This document shows, in pieces, positions 12,222 through 24,900 of a stretch of 64,000 nt of DNA (positions are counted from its first letter, which is position 1; every line of letters begins with the position of its first letter). Origin of the DNA: Bugula neritina (lineage: Eukaryota > Bryozoa > Gymnolaemata > Cheilostomatida > Bugulidae); NCBI GenBank assembly GCA_964035545.1, contig OZ037765.1:12022698-12086697 (forward strand), read 5' to 3'. The position numbers and the translations under genes are program-made. The notes below the pieces were generated by a model. It did no database searches. It saw only the letters and a program-made list of their open reading frames with translations, and was not told the DNA's origin.

Positions 12222-15200
12222 AACGAGGATCAAAATATTATATGCACTTGCTGCTGTATCATTTATGTTTCTATTATATTATTACTCTTACTACTGCGTC
12301 TACTACTACCACTATTGAGCAGATTTCACTGCCAGCGATAACATCTGACAATCGTTAAATAGGTGACGTTCTTATAATGATAATCACATACAATTGAATT
12401 TGAGCAGTTAATGGAGCTGGACTATAAACAGTAAATAGCAAACAAAGAAGATAGAGTTATCGTATAGCATCTCAGCCAAGTGTGACTCTTCAGTGCGAGG
12501 CCCCTTCACCCAGCTTCGATTACAATAAGTGCAACCCTATACGTGCACAATAATACTTTCACTTGCGGTTGAGATAAGTAGGCTAGTTTTTCTAGTATCT
12601 CTGACAAGTATGATTCAGCAAGGGGGTTAAACAAGCAAGTTCATTGTGGTTCCGTTTTATGTGTTTGTTTTAAGCAAAGGTCTTTTGATTCACCTGTAAA
12701 ATGCATTGTGACCGTACACGCAGTGCAAAATAATTAGCAGTTAATTTGGTGATTGGTAGTTATCTCCCCCAAATCTTATCCAACATTTCCACCTTGGTGT
12801 GTTGTATCCCATGGGTAGGCTACTTTGTCTATACTTACGACATAGCTCAAGTACTATATATCAAACAAATGAAATATATTTTATAATCAGGTTAAAATAA
12901 TTATCAGTGAAAATTATGCTAGTCTAAATTTACAGCTTAAATCTTGGATAAAGAACTTTGGAACAATTAACTGACTGCTGAAATAGTTACATTTTGTCAT
13001 CTATCTGTTTGAAGGCTTTACAAAAACAAACCTTCTAATACTTCAAGTCTAAAATGTTTCTACTTGCAGCACTCTAATATGATAGTAATCATATGTGCCA
13101 TGCATATAACCTTATTAGCTGTTACTGCACTTCAACTTAAACATCTTTTTCTACATTCATAATTTAGGTTATTTATTGATTTGTTTTTTATTTTAAGTTA
13201 AAAAAAATATGTAGAATATTTTTTATGCTACTAAGCGAAAAAAGTTTGCTGCACACCATTTTTATAAGTTACTCACCTGCAGGACTGTATTTCTTGATGA
13301 TAGTTATAGCTTAAAAATTAACCAATTAGAATAGTTTGCTGAAGGCTTTTTAAAAAGTATAACAGTTTTCCAATGCCATATGAACTTATTAGAAGAATTA
13401 TTATTATATTATAGTCAATAATTCAATTACTCTAATATTCAAAAAGAGTTTTGAATTTTGATGGAGCTAAAATGTTTTTGTTGAAGTTGAAGACTAACAG
13501 AAATGAAAAACCCATGATATTTAGTGTAGCAAGGCTTAGTGACGTTTGCAGTTTTTAAACTAAAGCTATATAGTTATTCATTTCCTTATAGCCCATTTAA
13601 AGATGTGGTCTAAAATTTTAACTAAACCCAGTAACGTCTAAAATTCAAACATTAGAAAAAAATTAAGTAACGAAGCAACTTGAACATAAGACATGGAATA
13701 TTTTTTAATTTACGACAATGATATATGATATTATATAGGCCTACTGAAAAGTTTATATTGAAAATCATTGTAAATCACTGCATGTATGTGATGGAAAAAT
13801 ATTCAGGAAACTAATTTGCTTAAAATTGATTTTGAATTTGGAAATTTAATTTATATATATAAAAATCGAAAATAAATTGTACTTTTTTATTGCAGTTTAA
13901 TTTTAAATCTGCAGCATGACCATCTGGCATCTATAATTACTAACTATATGGTGACTCATACTTATATTATACTCATATTATATTAATATATTATTATATC
14001 ATAATTATTTTCTTATATAAACACTTTTGTACTTCCATTTTTCTTAATTATTACTAGGCCTTAAAGAGCAGCACAGTTTTGCTTTGAACAAGTTAGAAAC
14101 CTCTATAGTTTCAAAAAAAATTTTTTTGTAAACTAAACCTTTATATGCAGCTTTAAAACACACTTGGTAAGTTTGACAATACCGTATACAAATACATAAA
14201 ATTATTATAAGAAAAATTAAGCAAAGGTCTGCTTTTAATTTTCAATATCGAATTTCTTATCTCTACAGAAATCAACAAATGTTTTAGTTTGACAAATTTA
14301 CCAAATTAGGCTTGAAAAATTGTAAATTTTGTTGTAGAGCATACAAAGTTCAAACTCACATCGAGCACTAAATTTAACAGTGCTACTTAAATGCTATTAC
14401 TTGATTTTTATAGGCAACATTAGCAGTTATGAAGAAATGACTTGAAATGTAGTGCTATTATTACGGTAATAGAAATGTAATACTTTCATTATTGTAACAT
14501 TAAAGATATAATACTATTATTATTGAAATAATTTTCCAGAAGCATCAAAATAAATAATTAGTCTTGATACAATAAATAAACTTGCCAAAATAATTCCTGA
14601 TAGGGCAAACAGAAGTTATGTTTGAATATATGATGATCATGAGAATAATATTACTTCCAACAAAAGGCTGTATAATATGTGTGTAAGATTATAGAGTAAT
14701 TCTTATACATAATAACTCTTAACCATTAATGAAAATAACGTTGTTTTGAATTTAAACTCTGCTAATATGATGCAGTAGAGTTAGCAATAATCTCATAACC
14801 ACTACTTGCAAGTTTACAAACAGTTAGACTACAGGGTATTAGCTTGAGTTGAAGGTTCCCATTCTCTGTGCAATATTTAGTATATATAACTTCAATCAAT
14901 TATTATTTAAGAAATAAGAAGAAACTGCAATAAAGCACTACAACTCATAACTTGCGAAAATATTGATCATCTGCAGAATATGAAATTGGTTTGTTATAGA
15001 AGTTGGTACATTTATATTACAATTTCTGCTATACTTAAAGCATAAAGCTAACTAAATCCTATATATGGTGTATATATGAAATCATTTTTATAATAATTAT
15101 GAGTTGAATGAATATTGCAAATTGTAATAAATTATGATTACATCCAGGTCAATGCTATCAAGTAAGCTACGCATAACTAATAACATGGACTGTGTGTGAC

Positions 15201-16690
15201 ACAATTCAAACACCACACAACTCTAAAGGCCAGAGATTGAAATGTAAACACTTGGAAAACAGGGGAGGACATTTCCGCAAACAAATTCTAAGCACTTTTG
15301 AGTTTTAGAGGTTTTAGTTTATGCAAAAACATTACTGATAAAAGTTTGTTCTGTGAGAAATATGTAAAACTTGGCTAGTTAAACAGCTAATTAATTAGCT
15401 CCTAGCATCTTAATTTATTTTGTATATAAGTAAATACATTGAGCCTTCAGAATTGACTTAGTTTAAACAGTATAAAATATTAGCTATAGTTAAGTGGGCA
15501 ATAATACAGTAATGTTATACATATTGGATGCAAAATGCCTAATGAAAGCCTGCAACTGCAAGCTAGAGTGGTTATCAAAACTTGAATAAAATTACTTTAA
15601 TGATGTTCCAATCTTAGAATCTTTTCTCACTCAAGGATGTCTGCTTGCTAACATGCTGTATTAATCATGATCAGTTAGTAATTGGCTGCAGGTATCAATG
15701 CTGAGGATATTATTATATACAGAGAAGTATCTAATACTGTCATTACCTAAAAAAACCTATAATAAATACCAGTCAATAATCAAGAGGCCAACATTCCTAA
15801 CTTGTTATGCATAGTTGAAAAGACTAGAATGTTAACTAGGAACAAATAATTGTCATTTAGGTTTGATTATCAGCTAAGCAAATTGTATCTCCAACAGTTA
15901 TAACGCTGGAGTTGTGTACTTATGGGTAAATTTCAATACCCACTTGTATTGATAGAGTTGATAAAATTAGCTAGCATTGGCAGTTGAACTGATTTGGCAA
16001 AAATGCAATTGAAATTTTATTTTATCGAAAAGCAATTTTAACTAAAGGAGGTTAGTTAATTGTCGCTCGATTAATAAAACCCTGAACAAATAAAAAGGCA
16101 TAATTTATTATTTTTATTGTATTTTGTTTATACTTAAACGAAATAAATTCTTAGACTTGCTTAAAATGGTATCAGGTGGCTATGTTTTGAGGATAAAATA
16201 ATTCCTCTTAAAATGACTTCCAAGTTGTATATGAACTATAATACATGAACGAAAAGGCAATGGCTCAGTAACATGTGTTTATTTATTAAAAAAGCATAGA
16301 AGAGTAACCAATATTGATTGCAGTTGTGTGCAAGTCTCATAACTGAAAAATCAAAGTTTACAGTGCACAGTTAAACATAGCCAGGAATTCTTGATAAATT
16401 GAAGCTATCCAAATGAATTAACTAATACTTTAATCTAGTGTTACTCAAGTTGATAAGCAAATGACATAATAAAATAATATTCAACTACTTTGGTGAGCTC
16501 CGTGAGGAGTGACTTTAGGTGAGACAACTCTACAGATGACTTATCAAAACTCTGAATACTAAAGAGAGATTTTTTTCCTAAACTATTTTAGATAAAAAAA
16601 TTAATTTAGTTAATTTTTTTGCTTTTCTAATTTTTAGTAAAAAAAATCTGAGCTGAGCATATAATTGTAATTTTATTTTTGGCGTTCAAA
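12222..16690. other. Gene-poor AT-rich stretch
   Basis: About 4.5 kb with no frame longer than 60 codons and no recognised exon, RNA gene or repeat family. It should contain the upstream region of the minus-strand gene starting at 12221 and of RPL15, but no core promoter element stands out before the TOP tract at 16701. Confidence 0.5.
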
Positions 16691-16700
16691 GATTGTGTAA

Positions 16701-16712
16701 CTTCCTTTTCTC
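16701..16712 (+). promoter_or_regulatory. Candidate 5' TOP tract of RPL15
   Basis: The tract CTTCCTTTTCTC is a pyrimidine run beginning with C, the pattern at the transcription start of ribosomal protein genes that makes translation depend on mTOR/LARP1. About 37 bases later a donor (CAG|GTTTGT at 16750) could splice to the acceptor at 17490-17491, nine bases before the RPL15 ATG, giving a short 5' leader with an intron. Confidence 0.55.
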
Positions 16713-17500
16713 GTTGCGTTGTCTCTCAGAGGTTGCGAATAATATTCAGGTTTGTAATTTATTTTTAATCGAGCTCTATCTTGTTGCCGAATTGACAATG
16801 ATGCATTTTTTATGTGTTTAAACCTAGCCAAACTCTAACAATACCGCTTTCTTGTATTTTCAGGACGGCTAGTTAGGTTAATAGTTTGTATTTGCCGTTA
16901 AAAGTTTTTCGCCATCAATATGACTTGGGCCAACCCACTGAACACTCAGTTTAACATAGTCTAAGCTACGGTCTTGAGAGTAAATGTATTTCTTTACCTT
17001 TTCAACGCTATTCTGGTCTTCAAGCAAGTTGAAGTTGGGGGGAATTTTAATCAACGACTAATGGCAGACTAACAAATACAATAACGACTCTTCCACAGTT
17101 TCATTTTCAATTCGTTCAATTTTTGAAAAAAAAAAGAATTTAAACATCAAATTAAATGGTCGCACTGACACTCATATGTTACGCTTACTTTTGCAACTTA
17201 CTAGTTTTTATTTATAATTTAAATTATCATTGTGATATCTTAAAACCAAGACTTAAAGTAAATGCTATTTTTTAATATCCTGGCCAACTCGAAAACCAAA
17301 CCATTTTAATTATCATTATGATTACGGAAACTAGAAATTCATACTCATAGTCTTGCTATTTCAGTATTTGGTAGGTTGCCAATATAGTTAAACTCGAAGA
17401 GATGCATAATTTTGCTAGATTCTATAAAATATAATTCCACTTTGTTAATTCTGCACTTGTTTGTAATTCAAATTGTATGATTTTGTTTTAGGTAAGTGAG

Positions 17501-18738
17501 ATGGGTGCTTACAGATATGTGTCCGAGTTGTGGCGTAAGAAACAGAGTGATGTTATGAGATTTCTTCTCCGAGTTCGTTCATGGCAGTATAGGCAACTAA
17601 ATGTTGTACATAGAGTTCCCAAATCAACTAGACCTGATAGAGCACGAAGACTTGGATACAAATCTAAACAAGGTTCGATATTTTCCGGTGTTGTCATTGT
17701 GATTTTCTATACTTATAGTAAACTGAATATTTGTTTCTAGTGCTAATATTATTTTATGACATTCGTGGCGGTTGAAACAGGTTATCTGTCCACAGGGAGA
17801 TAATCCTCAACAGTTATCTGCTTATACCCTTTATTTAAATTAAAGCACTGAATTAATAAATTTAGAAATTAAAGTAAAAGCCCTCTAAGCATATGCTGGA
17901 GCAAAGTTGATAAGATTACAATGGTATGCAAGATAGCTACTTATTTTATGCTGTTCTAATTACAGCTTCTTTTTTCATTCTAACATAATAAATTATTACT
18001 TAGAATTAATAAGTTCTGATGACAATTTTTAACCAAAATTAAAGCTTGTTGGTGATGAAAGCATTGGCTGTGTAAAGTTAATCAATGTTTTACAGCATGA
18101 TCTTTAGACAATCATAGCTAAAAACTTAAATTGTTGGTAGATGCAGTTCATGTCTCATTTATGTATGTGATTATAATGTAGACATTTATATTTTTACTGC
18201 TTAGGGTATGCCATCTTCAGAATCCGAGTCAGACGAGGTGGACGTAAACGCCCCGTGCCAAAAGGTCAAACCATGGGAAAACCTACGAACCAGGGAGTTA
18301 ATCAGTTGAAAAATCAACGAAGTCACCAGGCTATAGCTGAGGTAAATGTCAAGTTTTAGGTTAAATATATATCTAGGAAAGCCTGTTTGTGTTAGTTATA
18401 TGTATTTATTGGTATTGTTGTTTTTCTAATAGGAAAGAATTGGCAGAAAGTGTGGTGCTCTCCGTGTTCTCAATTCATACTGGGTGGCACAAGATTCGAC
18501 CTTCAAGTTCTATGAGGTTATTTGTATTGACCCATTCCATAAGGCAATACGAAGAAACCCAGACACCCAATGGATCACCAAGCCAGTCATGAAACACAGA
18601 GAAATGAGAGGTCTTACATCAGCAAACAAAAAATCAAGAGGGCTTGGCAAAGGCCGTCGTTACAACAAGACCAATGGTGGATCAAGATGGGCCAGCTGGC
18701 ACCGCCGAAATGTTCAGAAATTCCACAGAAAGAGATAA
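17501..18738 (+). CDS. RPL15: 60S ribosomal protein L15 (eL15)
   Basis: A structural protein of the large cytosolic ribosomal subunit. Three coding exons, 17501-17672, 18205-18341 and 18433-18738, join in phase 1 and phase 0 to give 204 residues, the usual eL15 length. The start [17 protein letters not shown], the middle [19 protein letters not shown] and the basic end ([17 protein letters not shown]) are family hallmarks. A noncoding leader exon near 16701-16749 is likely, with its intron ending at 17491. The protein is strongly basic, has no breaks, and ends at TAA. The first intron has a C-box-like GTGATGA at 18052 but no paired D box, so I do not call a snoRNA there. Identification is near certain. 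Confidence 0.97.
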
Positions 18739-20513
18739 TTATTACATATTTTCTGTATCTGAATATGGTTCAAATATAATTCTAAAAATTATGCAAGTGT
18801 CTTCTTGTTAACTAATATCTTTACAAGTTTTATTGGCAACTTTAATTTTTTAATAATCCAGTGTCTAGTTTCACTTAAGAAAAAGAAATGCATTTCTATC
18901 TGAAATTCAAGTGTGACAAACAGCTGAAACTGCAGGTGCTTTACAAATTTGTAAACGTGTCTTGAGAAAAATTTCTTGCATTATTTGAGATCTATCTTCT
19001 GCGCTTCAGTCAGGTTTGTTTTTCATTAGCTTGTTTGTATTAAAAGGTAAATACTGGCTTGTTCGGTACGTGGTACGAAACTTTTGGTTAGGGGGTCTGG
19101 TGCTTGGAGTTATATCCCCCAACTCAAGACCCTTGACCACTACACTTATTCACCAACTCAGCTGCTTATAGAACCATCCATAAATTTATACTTGTGAATC
19201 TAGCGAAGTTATGAAGCAAGTTTTCCTGGCTATTGAGGACTTGATGTTGTATGGATGACAACTCTAGTAAGGCCATAACTGGATGAATTTCCGGTGAGGT
19301 GTCAACCATTGTTACAAGCCTTGCCTGACAGTTGGAAATTATAGCCAAAGCAAAAATAGCTCATTACATACAAGCATTATGCTGGTGTAATTATTTTTAA
19401 TGAAAAGTATTGCATAATTGCTGCAATTTCATGCTGAAGGCTGTCCAACAGGCCGGATGTAGCTCCCAAGGGCATAAAACTATAAGTATTTTTTCACAGT
19501 ATACATGAATTAGAGTGAAAAATCTCCTTTTGAAAGTCTTAAATTTATACACATGCTACAAAACACACAGCCTGCATTAACTATTGGGTAGTGATTCATA
19601 AGAATTTAGAATAAAATGATTTGAAAAATGCTGATGCTGTGGCCTCCAGCTCAAACTAAAGTACACAATGTGGCTCGGAATATTCCCTTTCAGTGGCATC
19701 TCCATGCGCACTGGTGATTAATACCAGCGGCCACCAGACCACCCCTCATTTAAAGGTGCATAAGATGTCTTGTTTTTGAGTAATTCCAACATTTAAGGTG
19801 GCTACTAGTTAGAACACATTCGCATTTTTTACTATTAGTCAGTTTTAGCATAGGTTAAAGATCCTTTGTCATAGCAGAAACCGAAAACTGTATAAACACT
19901 GAACTGAAAATATTATAATTTATAGTTCAATATATATAAATATCACTCTGGCACAAACTGGCATCGAAGAACAAGTCAACATTTTGAAAGCGAAGACAAC
20001 TCTTAATTGTCTGCACCTGACAAGTAATCTCAAGTGGCTATTGATTCCTGGGTTCATCAATCTAATGATAGTACTTCCAGTGATATCCATTAGAGGCAAG
20101 CATAGTGCTCTGCAATGTATATTAGTAGAATCATCCATTACTAACTAGGCATCTTGAAATTTGTTATCCAATCCCATTGCCCGATATGCATAATAATGCA
20201 ACGCTATATGGTTGTATTGACAGGCTTTCAAGTTCCAATGCCTTGGAGAATACATAATAATGTAATATGGCTTTGCTTGTAGTGGGAATTATAGATCCAA
20301 CGACTGCTAATCACATATAGTCAGTTTTACAAGCAATCTTCGACTGAGGAAAGTAACAACACTTATAAACGCTTCACAAATTTTCATTCGTTAGCTTATA
20401 ACTGCATTGAAGTTCAGTTGTGCTTTAAACATGGGGGGATTAAAACAGTGTAATGAAAGCATTGAAAGAAACTTGTAGTCAGTTGCAGATGTTGAATTCC
20501 AAGAGTATTTGTA
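18739..20513. other. Intergenic, no gene seen
   Basis: Downstream of RPL15. Both strands hold short frames without coding character. No clear AATAAA was found close to the RPL15 stop, so its polyadenylation signal may be non-canonical. Confidence 0.4.
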
Positions 20514-20752
20514 ATGACTTTCACATGGATAGAAAACCGAGGGATTTACCTATATAGTCTGGCATTTAAAACCCAGGAGTTGCCATGTAATAAAGGAGAA
20601 ACATGGAACAAAAGTCTTGGTCATCTCACACACATCCAGTCAACCTTTGCTCCACTATGTAATGGAAATACACCTCACATTAAATTGGAATTTGATATTT
20701 GTGAACTTTCAGGTCAACTCTCAGTTATGCTAGATATGTGCTCAGATGCAGG
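20514..20752 (+). CDS. Possible short exon upstream of the OTULIN-like gene
   Basis: From an ATG the frame runs about 79 codons with a mixed, protein-like composition (WIENRG, CNKGETWNKSLG, LEFDICELSG) and reaches a strong donor, GCAG|GTAAGT, in phase 1. Joined to the acceptor at 21784 of the next gene it meets a stop within a few codons, so it could be an untranslated leader exon with an upstream frame, or chance. No family was recognised. Confidence 0.25.
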
Positions 20753-21974
20753 TAAGTAAGCTGGAACTAGTCTTGCTGTTGGGTAGTTTTGGTAAATGGT
20801 AAGCTAGATGTTTGCTTGCATTAGCATTATATCTGTTATGTTTGTTAATGCTACCTTTATTAAACTAATTTGAATTTCTTCCTTACTGCACAAGTTTGCA
20901 ATGTATATCTAAGTGAACATCAACGTTGTCAAAGCTCCATACAGATCAATCAAAATATGAAATTTCTTGAGAGTTTACTGTTTCACTATAACACATTATA
21001 TATATATGTATATATCTCTTTAGGGAATGGTACAAGATTTGCTAATTAGCTGCTGATATCCTAGTTCTATCTCAGTTTCCATGAAAAAGTTAGTGTAGAG
21101 TGTAGACACTAAATGTATATCTTCATAGAGTAAAATCTTTCTTTAACTTATTCTTTTTTGAAGTTTTTTGATAGTACATCTGCTGATCAAATTTACCAGC
21201 CTTGAAAGGCTATTTGTTTTATCAGTGCATATATGAGACCATTTATTATACACGTGTTAGTAGGTCAATAGCACCTATGTGCTTTACTGTAGGTGTAAAC
21301 TTTATATTAACAATTTGCTGCTGATGCATTACCCTTTAAAAGCTACTATGTATGTTGACATCTGTCATCAATCTGCAAGTTGACAAGGTAAATTACTAAA
21401 AGAAACTGTCAAAAGAAACTGCATAGTTATAGGTATCCAAATGTAGCCATGCAAAAGTTAAACTATTTTTCATTTATGAGTTTAGCATTGCCAAAAAAGT
21501 TGGGTTTATAAGTTATCTGCTAAAAAGTTGCCAATGCCATTTACGGGCAGTTTCAAGAGAGTACCGGCAAAGTGTTGAAGAAAAAACTTAGAGGCGTCAA
21601 AATTGGTCAACTACAAATAGATTATTATATCGCCGTTAGTCAGTCGTAGCCTGTGATTTTAAATAATATCTTGCCAATGGTTAATTTTTAATTTGGTGAT
21701 CCGTTAACTCGTACCCTAGCCTAGCATCTAAACTGTCACGCTTGAGTGAACCGTCGCATTATCTCTTGTTTTCATTTTCTCCAGCTGCGTTTGAAGTTGA
21801 TAATCACTAATCGCAATGAGTTTGCTGGTAGCAATACGCCACTGCGACTATTGGAAGCAATTTTAACAATGCATCTGGGGATAATAAGTGTAACTGCTAA
21901 GCCGCTAATGAAGTTAATGAATGAGTATGCAAAGTTATTGGGCATTTTACTAGCCCTGAGACTCAACCTGAAAT

Positions 21975-24900
21975 ATGGCTGTACGCAATCACCATCATCA
22001 CCATGATCTTACCTGCCGCAATCAAACTACTAGTACTACTAGAAGTAAAAGCAGTCTGCTAGATGCATTGTTTTACCTAGCTATGGCATTTTTTATAGTG
22101 AAATCTACAGGCATTATTTGCATCGTTGGAATTGGCATTGGATTTGGTCTAACTACATGGATTATCTACAAAATATACCACAGAAGAAAACAAAAATTCA
22201 ATAAAACTGAGACTGGGAGCAGAACAACTGGAAGAGATCACATGACCACTGCCACTGGTCAAGCCTATCAGCCTAAGGATAAAATATCTGACCCTGAAGA
22301 CAACGATTCTCATGCTGAGACTACCACCAAGTTTAAGGTTAGTATGGCAATGAAATTGAATGAATGTCTGTGATAGCATGTTTTTGTTAATGTTATACAA
22401 GGTTCTAATTCCCCCATTGTGATTGTCATTATGGTTGTGATTGTCATCCTGGCCATATCATACTTCATAGAGTTAAACATTAAGTATCATTAACAACATA
22501 TGTAATAAGAATTTCAATTTGTAATTATCATTAATGATGAATCATTAATTACAATTGTTTTTAACAATTAGACTCAGTAGTACTGATGTTGTATTTTAAT
22601 AATCATGTGATTAACATTATGATTAACTTAAAGACAGTATAATTTATGGTCATTTAATATCTGATAGTGATAGCTATAGTGATAATGATAGTAGTATTCG
22701 TTAATCTATTTCTGAAATATAATCATGAAGCTAACTCTCTAAGTCAATGAATACTCATTAAGTCATAATTGATAAGCTGATAAGGGTTATGAGCAATAAA
22801 AATAATGGGTGAACTTAAATCAAATGTTTGTTTAATGTCAAGTACTTTAATATGACTGTAGTCATGTAAGTTATGTGTTGAAAATTAAAATAAATACAAA
22901 TCTGTATAAATATAAAAACTTTTTTTTTTATAATTATTTTGTCAATCTCATCGCATTTATCCTGTAAAAGTCTAATGCAGTTCTTATTGAAAACAGTATT
23001 TTATTTTCAGCATAAACTTAGAAATATAAGAAAAATTACGTTGCATACATACCTAAGATAATTCATTCATGAAAGTCGTCTGCAAGAAAATGTTGCATTT
23101 CTATGACATTAATTTTGTTATGATTTGATCTGTGCCAAGTTTAGTAGCTGTAGACCTGGAAACTGGTGAGGCTAGGTGGTACAAAATGAATATTTGCTAT
23201 TCATGGGCCTTAGGATTTAACAATTCATCTTCCCTATCAGCAAATAGTCTCATCACTACTCTCTTTTCACTTTGATGCAGTAGTACTAGTAGAGAAAATT
23301 TCAATAGCTTAAATTCTCTAATTTATAAATTCAGGTTTGGAGCATAGGTTTAAGTTCTCATAGGAACATAACTTCTTTTACTAGATTTTTTGATGTAGAA
23401 CGCAGGCTTTAGCCAGTTTCTCCATTACTGCACCTATCTTCTTAGTAAGTAGTTCATCACTTCCCTTTTTTTATACAAAAACAAATTCTAAAGCACTTAT
23501 TTGAACATGTATTCACAACAAACATAAATAGTTGATAAAGATGGATATGCATACATCTGACGTTGAATGACATGATTGCTATACCCTAACCTCAAACCTG
23601 GCAGATATTCAATAACATTTTGACAAGTATGCTGTAGGTTGCTTCAGTCAGTTATCCAAACACTAGCAGCATGACTCTCAAGTTTTGCTTGGCTATGGTT
23701 TCTGATTTCTAGTTCCTGTTTACAACAGATTATACTTTAATCAATGACTTCTAGTTCTATAGATTTTACTAGTAATGAAGCTGGTAAAAAGTATGTACTT
23801 TTCTGGAAACAAAGCTGAGACCGACTGCTTCATACAATGTTGTTATATCATAGTATGTAATGTCGGGTAACGAGTAGGTGGTGGAACATGTTGATAATAG
23901 CATTTAGATTACTTTTGTGAGGATGTCATAAATTATATCAGTTGACAGTCAGTCAGGCACTGTAACTGCGTGTAGGAAGAAAGCTGCATATTTCATCAAC
24001 TGAACTGCCTAGTTGCTAAATATTGTCACTTTATATTTATAATTTCATATAATCAGTGAATAGTAGTTGAACTGCTTGTTAGTTGGCAACAGTTGCCCCC
24101 ATTTACAGCTATAGTTAGTTTTACTTGTAGGCTATACATTCCTTCTCTCTGTAACTTGAAACAGGAATTTCTGGATAACTACAGTCTCAATTGGGAAAGT
24201 TGGGCAGAAAAAAGTTTATTCTTGCTACACCAGTTAGGAATCGTGTATATTTCGAACTGTAGGCATATAATATAGTAATTTATTCTTTTGTTGATCAGAG
24301 ATATGATTGTTAGTTTTGTATGTATGATTCAGTAAATATTATTTTAATGGAAAACTGTCATATGTTTGGGAGATGGCCTGATGTTCACAGAATGCTATCA
24401 CATTGAAAGTATTTCTCTTCTATTTGACTTGTATATAGAATTTTGAGTTCCACTGTTTAATCCATTAGAGGTTTCAGTCTGCCATTATTACAGTTTCTCA
24501 CTGCTTTCTGCTAGTTCATAATTATTCTGCAACTTCAACAAACACCAGAATATTAGTTTGAAGAGTAACAATAATGCAGACTCTAATGCCCATAACACAC
24601 TACAGTCGAAACGCGACTGTGGCGGCCATTTTGGAGCTGCTTGCGCATGCCTTCAACGTCACGTCCTACTTTTTGCTGGTCACACTACAGTTCACTACGA
24701 ACGATGAAAGCTAACTGTCTCTAGTCTCGCAGTAAACTTTTAAACCAATAGGAATGCCATAAACCAGTTTCTGCAGTATCCACAGTAACCAACAATTAAT
24801 CTTAGCGCAATTTTTTGAGATTTACTAGCATAATTTAATAAGATTTTCTAGTTATTTTTATTCTAATTTACTAGCTTCAATTATTCAAAATTACTAGCTT

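Noticed and set aside
18052-18058. C-box-like GTGATGA in RPL15 intron 1, possible intronic snoRNA
   Set aside because: No CTGA D box at the proper distance and no terminal stem seen.
21746-22006. 86-codon plus-strand frame overlapping the OTULIN-like start
   Set aside because: Overlaps in another frame, crosses a likely acceptor at 21784, and has no family signal; probably leader sequence.
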